A stretch of DNA of 15,216 bases from Paramacrobiotus metropolitanus (Eukaryota; Tardigrada; Eutardigrada; Parachela; Macrobiotidae). Under the pieces are notes generated by a model. It ran no database searches and was not told the DNA's origin. It saw only the letters and a list, made by a program, of their open reading frames with translations. The position numbers and the translations under genes were made by a program. Numbering within the stretch: position 1 is the stretch's first letter; every line of letters begins with the position of its first letter. Positions 8,563 through 15,216 of this stretch are shown here, one piece after another. The stretch is taken from the NCBI RefSeq assembly GCF_019649055.1, contig NW_026570719.1, positions 1 to 15,216 of the forward strand. The letters run 5' to 3'.

Positions 8563-8933
8563 GTTAAAGGAGGCAGCCTCAGAATGGGGTTATTCCCGTC
8601 CTCAAACCCAGGGATCACGTACCTCATCGCGAGCTGTAAATAGATCAAAAATAGGGTACCGCGTCAGTGGACGTCGATGAACAGAATGGAAAACCGGAGA
8701 CAGCAAATGCTGCACCAGCCAGTACAGTGAAGCGGAAATCCGCAGCCAAAAGTCGCCGCGTCAGTGGAATTTTTGACAGCTACGGAAGCAGTTCATATTC
8801 CGGATAACGTTAATAAAACGCTGTGCTATCCGGACGGAAGCGATTAAGTGGAATGTTTGACGATAGCGCCGAAGCCAAGACTACGTCCGCCGTACTGAGC
8901 GATGCTTTTAAAGCACTTAACGAAGAACCTGAG
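8563..8933 (+). pseudogene. Decayed coding remnant with R-[VL]-S-G-x-F-D repeats
   Basis: An acceptor-like ttttttcag ends at 8562 and a donor-like gag/gtaaac lies at 8931-8936. Between them one frame starts LKEAASEWGYSRPQTQG and reaches YRVSG (8657-8671). A second frame reads SRRVSGIFDSYGSS (motif at 8754-8777), and KRLSGMFDDSAEAK follows at 8838-8861. The last two motifs are 84 nt apart in the same frame but separated by TAA codons. The first is 97 nt before the second, so the frame is broken. The peptides are basic and Ser-rich and would fit a disordered regulatory segment with R-R-x-S kinase-type sites. I do not recognise a family. It may be a pseudogene, or a real gene with short introns that I could not resolve. 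Confidence 0.35.
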
Positions 8934-9089
8934 GTAAACCGGGAGAAGCGTCTATGCTGCACCGAAGAACGAACAATAAAACGGCATCTCTTCAAAGAAA
9001 TAAATGACCAAATCAGCATAAAAAACACAGAGTTTATCCTCCTGCTATACGCATTGTAGCCTCGATCCACGACATCTGAGCATCATTGT

Positions 9090-9519
9090 GCATCTACGGC
9101 TATAATTTTGCAGTTTATGCAGTACGGTTATGATACCGTCAAATTCCGGTGTATCTTATGCGCTACGGCGATTCTTTACCGAATGAATTAATTCATCAAT
9201 CTGCACTCACAGGGCATTACGACGATTCCTTCAATTTGGCGATACAATACAGTCACAAGTTTCCATAAAAGTGAAAGAATTGTACCGAATACACAGCGAT
9301 TCCTTATCCTGATAAGTTTCAAATGAATTGCAATTATTTCATCAATTTGCACCGCGGTTCATTCTGAATTCAGATGTATTTGTGTTTAATATGTGTTTAA
9401 CTACTTGCATTCGTTGTGAAATACGGCGATTCGATTAAGAATTCAAATAGATTGCAATTTCAATTACTTGCACTTTTTGTGCGATACCGCGATTAAATCC
9501 GAAAAAACTGTGTATAATG
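9090..9519. repeat. Degenerate repeat array, left part
   Basis: A loosely conserved unit recurs, containing ttgcac(t), then tgtg, then gcgatac or atacggcgattc, then an aattcaaat/attgcaatt tract. Copies of the core are visible near 9165 (ctacggcgattc), 9216 (ttacgacgattc), 9290 (cacagcgattc), 9421 (atacggcgattc) and 9481 (gcgataccgcgatt). Spacing is irregular (about 50-130 bp). The same unit continues directly after the retrotransposon at 13186, so the element seems to have inserted into this array. Confidence 0.55.
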
Positions 9520-9706
9520 TCATTATTGTGCCTAACTACAATGTATTATATCGATAAAACCTTGCCGCGCATGGGGGGTGGATTTTATTAACAAAATCCC
9601 TGGTGGACGAATTTGTCCACCGGAAACGAACAAACAACTGCACTGCAATCAACAACTGCTTAGCACAAATGACAAAAGAACGCCTGCACAGGGCAGGTAC
9701 GCCTCC
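9520..9706 (-). repeat. Split direct repeat B2 (element 3' end)
   Basis: 187 bp, identical to 10024-10210 by direct comparison. It begins on the plus strand with TCATTA, the sequence shared with the other end of the element. It contains a hairpin with 7-bp arms (ggtggac / gtccacc). Confidence 0.95.
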
Positions 9707-9875
9707 GTACAAATATACACAAATCCACCACAAAACAACAATATTGTATTTGTGAAAAGCAAAATCTTGGAGAACAAGCTAAATATATAGATTAATGGAA
9801 ACGAAAGATTCCACTTGTCCAAAATCCCACGGTCTCCACGGTATCCGCATTCCTAGGAGTGGGCGGGCGGGAAAA
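9707..9875 (-). other. Unique spacer between B2 and A2
   Basis: 169 bp inside the retrotransposon with no copy elsewhere in the window. It contains no frame of note. It would form part of the 3' untranslated end of the genomic transcript. Confidence 0.7.
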
Positions 9876-10029
9876 CTGCTTGCTGCTGCTGCATGCAACT
9901 GGAAGTTGCCGGTATGCTGCGCTCTTTATATATGCGCCACCGATGACCGGTGGCCGGCTGAAAGGAGGAGTGGCTATCCGTGTAGGCCAATAATAAACAG
10001 ATTCTCCCCAGAGAGAATCTTACTCATTA
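9876..10029 (-). repeat. Split direct repeat A2
   Basis: 154 bp matching 13032-13185 with two substitutions seen (in the gctgct[g/a]catgc and ga[a/g]aggagg strings). It ends in a hairpin of 8-bp arms, agattctc (9999-10006) and gagaatct (10013-10020), next to the junction with B1. It overlaps B1 by the 6 nt TCATTA. Confidence 0.95.
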
Positions 10030-10210
10030 TTGTGCCTAACTACAATGTATTATATCGATAAAACCTTGCCGCGCATGGGGGGTGGATTTTATTAACAAAA
10101 TCCCTGGTGGACGAATTTGTCCACCGGAAACGAACAAACAACTGCACTGCAATCAACAACTGCTTAGCACAAATGACAAAAGAACGCCTGCACAGGGCAG
10201 GTACGCCTCC
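10024..10210 (-). repeat. Split direct repeat B1
   Basis: Identical to B2 at 9520-9706. It lies 11 bp beyond the stop codon of the recombinase frame and abuts A2 through the shared TCATTA at 10024-10029. Confidence 0.95.
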
Positions 10211-10221
10211 AAACCCCCAAA

Positions 10222-11274
10222 TCACTCCCGCGATCCGACTGCTGCCATACATTGCGCGAATTCTTCTCGTCTGCGATTATCCAAAATGACATATTTCTCA
10301 TAACAGCTGCTGCGCCAATTGCCTTGCGCTTTAATTACCGCTGCCGATGCTCCGAATTTGGCTGCTGCTGTGGCACCTCCTCGCCGGAACGAATGCGTGG
10401 ACAACTTACTGCCGTCGATTCCGGCATCTGCCAGCGTTTGCTTTAAACAACGGTTGAACACGTGAGACGTCATGGCCACCATCTGCCCGGCTGACCGGTA
10501 CGATAGAAGCGGGTCATTTCCTTTCGCTTTCGTTGTCGCTAACAATTCTTCCACTGCGCTTACTGGGCACAGTACACTGCTGCTGTTTAATTTTGGAACA
10601 ACTACATGTACTTCCGCGCCCTTGTAGCGGTTGCTTTTTAGCGCTGGCGCTGATACTTGCAGCCCCATCTCGATGCGCTGCACATTCAAAACTTTAACAT
10701 GCGTACTGCTCTTTCTGAACGAACAAAACAAATTAGATGCCCGCAATAAAGAAAAGAATGCCAATAAGCAAGCGGCCCATAAGGCCTTCCTGCGCGCTGT
10801 CTGCACTGCATGCAAATGCTTGTGGATAGTTAACAACAGGTCCACATCTACTGCTGCTCGCTTGTTCGGCAACTCCTCGCGGAGACGCTGAACACCTGCC
10901 AATGCTTCCTTTACTGCAAAATGAGTGATATCTGGCCCGGCCATGTTGTGCTCATGGTGAAGGGAAATTAAACTGCTGACATAGTTCTGAATTGTTGTAT
11001 GCTGTAAACTGCGTGCAAGCTCTGCTATATACAGACTGACGGTATGTACCGACGCCGGTAATGCTTCCAGGTTATACGCCGCGCAGAATTTCATGTACCG
11101 GCTCCACTGCGCCTTCCTTGTTTTCTGCGATGAACTGGCTGTGGCAGACTGCCGCAAACTTTTCAGCCGTTTCTCCAGATCTATCAAGCGGGTATGCTTG
11201 TTCTGCGATTGCCGGTAACGGTGCTCCGGGAAAACTGCGAAATACAGACCTGAATTTATCCGCGTTAGTGACAT
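10222..11274 (-). CDS. Retrotransposon tyrosine recombinase
   Basis: This 350-residue protein integrates the element by site-specific recombination of a circular DNA intermediate, replacing the usual integrase. The fold is of the lambda-integrase/Cre type. Residues about 45-130 form a helical core-binding region resembling a SAM-like N-terminal domain. The catalytic part shows the first Arg in LLRASNL (R178), then HSFRRGG with H294 and R297, then GNWRSSCYEKYV with W320 in the second His/Trp position and the nucleophile Tyr at 325 or 328. All expected catalytic positions are present, so it looks functional. It begins at a true ATG (11274-11272) that lies inside the RT frame, overlapping it by 203 nt in another frame. 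It probably needs frameshifting, reinitiation or a spliced transcript for expression. Confidence 0.95.
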   Translation of the reverse strand: MSLTRINSGLYFAVFPEHRYRQSQNKHTRLIDLEKRLKSLRQSATASSSQKTRKAQWSRYMKFCAAYNLEALPASVHTVSLYIAELARSLQHTTIQNYVSSLISLHHEHNMAGPDITHFAVKEALAGVQRLREELPNKRAAVDVDLLLTIHKHLHAVQTARRKALWAACLLAFFSLLRASNLFCSFRKSSTHVKVLNVQRIEMGLQVSAPALKSNRYKGAEVHVVVPKLNSSSVLCPVSAVEELLATTKAKGNDPLLSYRSAGQMVAMTSHVFNRCLKQTLADAGIDGSKLSTHSFRRGGATAAAKFGASAAVIKAQGNWRSSCYEKYVILDNRRREEFAQCMAAVGSRE

Positions 11275-12817
11275 CCAGTGTTAAACGGCTCAAGGCATCG
11301 GCCGCTACGTTTGTTACTCCCGGAAGGTGAACTGCGGTTACGTAAAGGTCATAGCGTAATGACGCATAAAACAAAATCTTCAACCACTGCAGGGCGGAAA
11401 TATTTTTGGTAGTTCCGCGCGTTAAAAACGCAACTGTAGCGCTGTTGTCGGAGGCGACAACAATATGTTTGCCTGCGAGGTATGGTGCCCATACCAAAAC
11501 TGCGATGCATGCTGCGATAAGCTCAAGATAATTAATATTATCTTTTAATGAGCTGTCCACTGCTGGCGACGGAAGCCAACCGCCTGCCATATGCTGCAAT
11601 CTACCGGGTAGGACGTACGACGAGTCCCAGCTGCCTGCTAGCCATGCGGTTCCCATGCTTGCTCCAAAGCCGCCGAATGACGCATCGGTGGCAATGGTGA
11701 CCTTTTGCCGAGCTCCATAAACTGCCGGCCACTGCACCTGGCCATTAACTGCCGCTGCGAATCCGCTCCACCACTGTAATTCGTACTGCAAAGCCTTCGT
11801 AATTTTTGTCAAATGGGATGGTGCTTTAAGCTTTTGCATAACATCGATAAAAACCCGGGTAAAAGTCCGTGCTCCGAGGATTGCGCGCGACGCGAACGAC
11901 ATGTGTCCCACAAGGCACTGTAATTCGCGCTTACTAACTTTTTTACGCTGCGAAAACTGTATTGCCATTTTTGCAAGGCTGATAAGTTTTTCTTGTGGTA
12001 AAACCACTGATTGCGTGGAGGAGTCGATTATTAGCCCCAGAAACTGAACTATTTTTGTTGGGCTGACGACTTTCTCCCATTTTACTGCAAAGCCCAACCG
12101 TATCAACAGAGCAATTAATGCCTGCTGCGCTGCCGCACATTGTTCGAAGGAATCCGCAATTAACAAGAAATCGTCCAAATAACATACACACTTGTAACCA
12201 AGCCGCCGCAACTTTCTCGCGATCGCACTTGAGATTCGCTGAAATATCGCAGGTGCGTTTGCTAGACCAAAGCAAAGAAAATTGTCTACATAATAGTCTT
12301 CTGGGTCACTGCCAAATCCCCATTTGAAGCCCTGCAACTGCCTGTGAGAGGGCAAAACTGGCACATGTCTGTAAGCTGATTTAATATCAACTACCGCGAA
12401 GAAGCTGCCTGCACTGCTGAGGGAAATTACATCTTCAATAGTTTCAAATCGAAAATGGTCTGGCTCAATGTAGTCGTTCAACGCACTGCTGAAAGGACGA
12501 GAGCAGTCCGTAATAGGACGAGGGATAGCTGACCCAGATTTGGCCACTGCGCCTATTGCCTGCACTCTAAGCGGTTTAACATGTTGTTGCGAAATTCTGC
12601 CTGCGTCTAATTCTTCCCGGAAAAGTTGATCAAGTAAAGGTTTTGTGTCAGAATTCAGTGCGCTGCGATAATTAGAACATTCGGACTGCGAGACTGCATT
12701 TATATCGGAAACAATAGGGAAACCGGCAGAGATGCCGCTTAACAGAAACACTACATCTAAATCATGTGAAAATTCATCAAGCCACACCGAAAAACATCGC
12801 GTTAAACTGCATCGCAA
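11072..12817 (-). CDS. Retrotransposon reverse transcriptase-RNase H
   Basis: The polyprotein copies the element RNA into DNA and degrades the RNA strand. Numbered from the TTG at 12817 (581 residues), the RT shows VVDIKSAYR with catalytic D144, the fingers/palm run LCFGLANAPAIFQ, and YLDD (213-216). The RNase H domain shows ATDASFGGFGA (D378), NYLELIAACIAV (E432), ASDNSATV (D457) and NVAADALSR (D507). No methylase or hydrolase domain follows. The frame is open back to 12877, where an in-frame TAA stops it. Neither the extension nor the first 280 codons contains an ATG, the first in-frame Met being about residue 284. Translation must start at a non-AUG codon, arise by fusion to an upstream frame, or have been lost with gag. 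Related families place gag just upstream, but only about 150 bp of non-coding sequence separates this frame from A1. Confidence 0.95.
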   Translation of the reverse strand: MRCSLTRCFSVWLDEFSHDLDVVFLLSGISAGFPIVSDINAVSQSECSNYRSALNSDTKPLLDQLFREELDAGRISQQHVKPLRVQAIGAVAKSGSAIPRPITDCSRPFSSALNDYIEPDHFRFETIEDVISLSSAGSFFAVVDIKSAYRHVPVLPSHRQLQGFKWGFGSDPEDYYVDNFLCFGLANAPAIFQRISSAIARKLRRLGYKCVCYLDDFLLIADSFEQCAAAQQALIALLIRLGFAVKWEKVVSPTKIVQFLGLIIDSSTQSVVLPQEKLISLAKMAIQFSQRKKVSKRELQCLVGHMSFASRAILGARTFTRVFIDVMQKLKAPSHLTKITKALQYELQWWSGFAAAVNGQVQWPAVYGARQKVTIATDASFGGFGASMGTAWLAGSWDSSYVLPGRLQHMAGGWLPSPAVDSSLKDNINYLELIAACIAVLVWAPYLAGKHIVVASDNSATVAFLTRGTTKNISALQWLKILFYASLRYDLYVTAVHLPGVTNVAADALSRLTLDVTNADKFRSVFRSFPGAPLPAIAEQAYPLDRSGETAEKFAAVCHSQFIAENKEGAVEPVHEILRGV

Positions 12818-12877
12818 TAAAAGGTCGTTATCAATAACAAACTGCGAAATAATACCCCGAGTATTGGTAGTAATAGT

Positions 12878-13031
12878 TTAACTAACAGAAGAGATTTTAT
12901 ATTGCATATTACAGCCCACATCCTTTAAACTGCACACTGCACTGATGCCGCTCTTAACGTCCGCCGTTGTTGATCCCGATGCGGTTGCCACCGGCGCCGT
13001 TGCCGGGGCAGTTTGGAGCGCGGTGTTGCTG
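12878..13031 (-). other. Retrotransposon 5' untranslated region; no gag frame
   Basis: Between A1 and the stop that bounds the RT frame I find no minus-strand open frame that could encode a Gag or a zinc knuckle. It is the place where ORF1 normally sits in related elements, so an internal deletion or natural absence is implied. Confidence 0.6.
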
Positions 13032-13185
13032 CTGCTTGCTGCTGCTACATGCAACTGGAAGTTGCCGGTATGCTGCGCTCTTTATATATGCGCCACCGAT
13101 GACCGGTGGCCGGCTGAGAGGAGGAGTGGCTATCCGTGTAGGCCAATAATAAACAGATTCTCCCCAGAGAGAATCTTACTCATTA
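13032..13185 (-). repeat. Split direct repeat A1 (element 5' end)
   Basis: 154-bp copy of A2 at the upstream terminus. Its last 6 plus-strand bases (13180-13185) are TCATTA, repeating the first 6 bases of B2. An 8-bp-arm hairpin lies at 13155-13176. A smaller pair (ccaccg / cggtgg) and gcaact / agttgc arms also occur, suggesting structured recombinase binding sites. Confidence 0.95.
13081..13088 (-). promoter_or_regulatory. TATA-like promoter in A1
   Basis: On the element sense (minus) strand the sequence reads CATATATAAAG about 100 bp inside the terminus, upstream of all coding frames. It is placed to drive the genomic transcript. The same string in A2 (near 9925) would be the repeat copy. 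Confidence 0.45.
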
Positions 13186-13250
13186 ACTGCACTCATTGTG
13201 CAGTATCGTACGGCGATTCATTACGGCGATTCATGTTGTCTAAGCGGTTC
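13186..13250. repeat. Degenerate repeat array, right part
   Basis: Immediately after A1 the sequence actgcactcattgtgcag is followed by two cggcgattcat copies 14 bp apart. The ttgcac / tgtgc / cggcgattc order matches the units left of the element (for example 9467-9495). This supports a single array split by the insertion. Confidence 0.55.
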
Positions 13251-14277
13251 ACCATTTGTGACTACCTGTTCTGTCCAGCTCATCATGAGCGTTGCACGAC
13301 TAGACGTATTTATCGGAAGTTGCCCGTTCGATTTCTAATTCATTTTTGGTCTTTCGTCCGTTCGTACGGGACATACTGATAAATTTTGGCCTGCGATCTG
13401 GCCACACAGTGCGGCAGTAAACAAAAGCGTTTACAGCGTTACTCGGCAAGAGACTGGCTAATGAGCTTACCGGTGCAAACTGCGAAGGCAGCCCTACGGG
13501 CCTACGGACGCTGCAGTTGCTGCGCAAGTGCGCCACAACATTTTCATCGTAATACTGTTCCGAAGCGAACGTGAGCGAGGTCCCAGTAAAGGTTGGTTGC
13601 GGTATGAGAGCTGATAGTTGCTCGTGTAGTGGTTTGCCCCGGGACTACACTTATCCCATGCGAAGGGGGCTTATAATCTCTATATATTAATAAAATAAGC
13701 CTTAGCAAATTCCAGACAAAGATCCCTTTTCTGAGCGACACCCTAAACCAAACTTAGGTGTCCATATGTCATTCGATAGCGCCAGGCTTGCAGATGGCGC
13801 GACAAAAATCAGTTTTTGAAAAAAGTCTGAAGTTTAAAAGAAGAGTTTAAGAAAACCTAACATAGAAAGTCAATGGGAAAAGTACTGCAAAACCGACCAC
13901 CCCATCACTGTCTTGAGTCGACAGCCAAAACGCTGTCCTTCCAGCTCCGCTTTTCTGGGTGGAACTCTTATGATTGTTTAATGACATGTATCATGCTAAA
14001 GCCATAGTTTATACATTTTCACCAGAATTTTTTTTGGAAAGACGGTAAGAGCTGAATAAGTTATGACCAGGCAAAGCTTGAATCCGCGAGTATGGGACAA
14101 CTCAAAACCCCAGTTTTTCAAGTAGCTGTCCTCCGCAGTGGTTTGATCAATTTTAAAGTAGCGCTTCCAAGGGCGGGTGCAGTTGCCTTCTTAAAACTGC
14201 ACGTTTGGTGTTTTGACAGTAACCTTTTCACAATAATTGTGGAACCGCTTATGCAGTAGCGGATTAGCGGTCAAATT
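13251..14277. other. No gene recognised
   Basis: A 40-odd-codon plus-strand frame near 13416-13546 (containing LLGKRLANELTGANCEG) looks mildly protein-like but has no family, start or splice context. The rest has short frames on both strands, a long T run near 14030 and no recognisable RNA gene or transposon ends. Confidence 0.4.
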
Positions 14278-14460
14278 TTATGGCTGTATTAGGATGTGGT
14301 GCGAATCATGGTCGAATGCTTCGTTATCTACTACGCCATTTTCGTTGAACGCGAGCAGTGTTTCAGTTGTGACAGAAGGCGGAGCCGCAGCGACATAAGC
14401 TGCGGCGCGAGCGGAGCTCATGGAGCAGCAATACAGACAAGTACTGTATAAGCGAGACAT
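14278..14460 (-). CDS. Possible small open frame, unknown function
   Basis: This frame of 60 codons starts at an ATG preceded by gatcgca. It encodes a peptide with an N-terminal Cys/Ser/Ala-rich part (SSARAAAYVAAAPPSV) and an acidic C-terminal half ending DHDSHHILIQP. An acceptor-like ttag lies 11 nt before the ATG, so it could also be an exon. The Ala-rich start could be a weak secretion signal, but it has no clear hydrophobic core. No family is recognised and there is no promoter or poly(A) support. It is the most protein-like frame in the right-hand 2 kb, but chance remains likely. Confidence 0.25.
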   Translation of the reverse strand: MSRLYSTCLYCCSMSSARAAAYVAAAPPSVTTETLLAFNENGVVDNEAFDHDSHHILIQP

Positions 14461-14500
14461 TGCGATCTCCTAACACGAAAACAGTTTCCACCTTTCCGGT

Positions 14501-14540
14501 GTGAAATGAGAAAACGTGAAATGAGGAAAATGAAATGAGC
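14501..14540 (+). repeat. 15-bp tandem repeat, about 2.6 copies
   Basis: Units gtgaaatgagaaaac (14501-14515) and gtgaaatgaggaaaa (14516-14530) are followed by a partial tgaaatgag (14531-14539). Confidence 0.8.
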
Positions 14541-15216
14541 TGGATTTTAAAGTGATTCTGCTATTTCAGCAAGTTCATTGTCGTGTATAAAGGATAATAC
14601 ATTAAAAACAAAATAAACATTGGAGAATATAATATTCTGATTTCTAAGCGGAGATAAGGGCAGTAGCGGTAGGCAAATCAGTACTGTTGTGATCGAAATC
14701 ATCGGATAGATTAAAAAAGCGCATAATGATGGGATTACTTGATAAGTGCGGTTACTGCGGTAGACCAGAATTCTAATAACAATGCGTAATTTTTAGCAGT
14801 TGAACGGAATTTGTTTGATGCCTGCTAAGGGAAAAAACTCAAGGGAAGCTTTATGAAACAGTAGATGTATAAACGGCAAGTTTTGAGGTTTATTACGGGT
14901 ATGTGTGCAGCGCGCCCGGTGCACTGCACCGAACGTGAAAATGTTAACACAAAATGATCAAGATAAAATGATCGGTAAAACAGTGAATCCAGCTATACGA
15001 CTACGAGTGCTGCAGCACCTCATTTTAAATTGCATGTGCACTTTTATTTTGTTAATTTATAAGTATGAATGAATTCAGTGAAACGTAGGATGTATTTGAA
15101 TTCTACAACGTACGTATGTTTTTTGAAACTCATGAATAACGGTCAGCTTCTATATATATTTCTTGCATTTTATCAATCGCTGATTTATTCCGCGCAGTTT
15201 GCGCGGGGTCTACTAG
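14541..15216. other. AT-rich sequence without recognised genes; terminal hairpin
   Basis: I see no coding frame of note. A small GC-rich hairpin (ccgcgc, loop agttt, gcgcgg) lies at 15190-15206, near the window edge. Confidence 0.45.

Larger units (their letters stand above)
9520..13185 (-). mobile_element. DIRS-order (Ngaro/PAT-type) tyrosine-recombinase retrotransposon
   Basis: The 3666-bp element reads on the minus strand as A1 (13185-13032), RT-RNase H, tyrosine recombinase, B1 (10210-10024), A2 (10029-9876), a 169-bp spacer, then B2 (9706-9520). This split-direct-repeat order is the hallmark of Ngaro and PAT elements, which integrate through a recombinase-made circle and leave no target-site duplication. 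No adenine-methylase-type domain follows the RNase H, favouring Ngaro over DIRS1/PAT. The two B repeats are identical over 187 bp and the two A repeats differ at about 2 of 154 positions, which indicates recent insertion. Both main frames are open. No gag frame is found, and the element is shorter than the roughly 5-6 kb typical of the group, so it may depend on a gag-bearing relative. Confidence 0.93.

Noticed and set aside
9090-9519. CRISPR-like repeat-spacer array
   Set aside because: The repeats are degenerate and irregularly spaced, and the context is eukaryotic with introns. It is a decayed satellite or minisatellite.
9520-10211. Two plus-strand frames beginning MDFINKIPGG
   Set aside because: They are the same B repeat read twice on the antisense strand of the element, and the duplication explains their similarity.
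9520-13185. LTR retrotransposon or pararetrovirus
   Set aside because: There is no integrase, protease or paired LTR. The tyrosine recombinase and split direct repeats assign it to the DIRS order instead.

Overview
The window looks like nuclear DNA of an invertebrate animal. Genes are split by short GT-AG introns (62, 69, 69, 72, 90 and 155 nt, with a few longer ones), promoters carry TATA boxes, and there are a secreted astacin-type metalloprotease, a lipocalin and a tyrosine-recombinase retrotransposon. There are no operons, bacterial ribosome binding sites or CRISPR arrays. An ecdysozoan such as a tardigrade would fit, but nothing in the sequence fixes the phylum.

Layout. 1-444: nothing recognised. 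445-780 (-): protein-kinase C-lobe fragment with no other kinase exon nearby. 1560-4481 (-): seven-exon gene whose splice phases all agree. It encodes a signal peptide, a six-cysteine knottin-like module, a Thr/Pro linker, an astacin-like domain and one or two PAN/apple-like modules. It carries an in-frame TAG, a one-residue insertion in the zinc signature and no Tyr in the Met-turn, so it is either an inactive pseudoprotease or a young pseudogene. 4482-6134: intergenic space between divergently transcribed genes, holding a decayed lipocalin copy (about 5226-5640) and a long, nearly perfect palindrome (5876-5933). 6135-7851 (+): a TATA-driven, four-exon ApoD-type lipocalin gene, intact from the mature N-terminus onward but without a clear initiator for its leader. 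8410-9519: AT-rich sequence with a decayed coding remnant that repeats an R-[VL]-S-G-x-F-D motif, followed by a degenerate repeat array built on a gcgatac/cggcgatt core.

9520-13185 (-): a DIRS-order retrotransposon of Ngaro/PAT layout. It has RT-RNase H and tyrosine recombinase frames overlapping by 203 nt, enclosed by split direct repeats in the order A1-ORFs-B1-A2-B2. The sequence TCATTA lies at both ends and once at the internal B1/A2 junction, as expected of a circular intermediate closed by the recombinase. No gag frame is present, and the RT frame has no in-frame ATG ahead of its catalytic core. The host repeat array resumes at 13186. 13250-15216 holds no recognised gene, only a weak 60-codon frame, a short tandem repeat and a small hairpin.

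The astacin-like gene and the lipocalin are separate secreted-protein genes, and nothing shows that they share a pathway. The best leads are the astacin architecture with its unusual active site, the lipocalin paralogue pair, and the retroelement with its clean recombination junction and strong strand-biased GCAGT enrichment.
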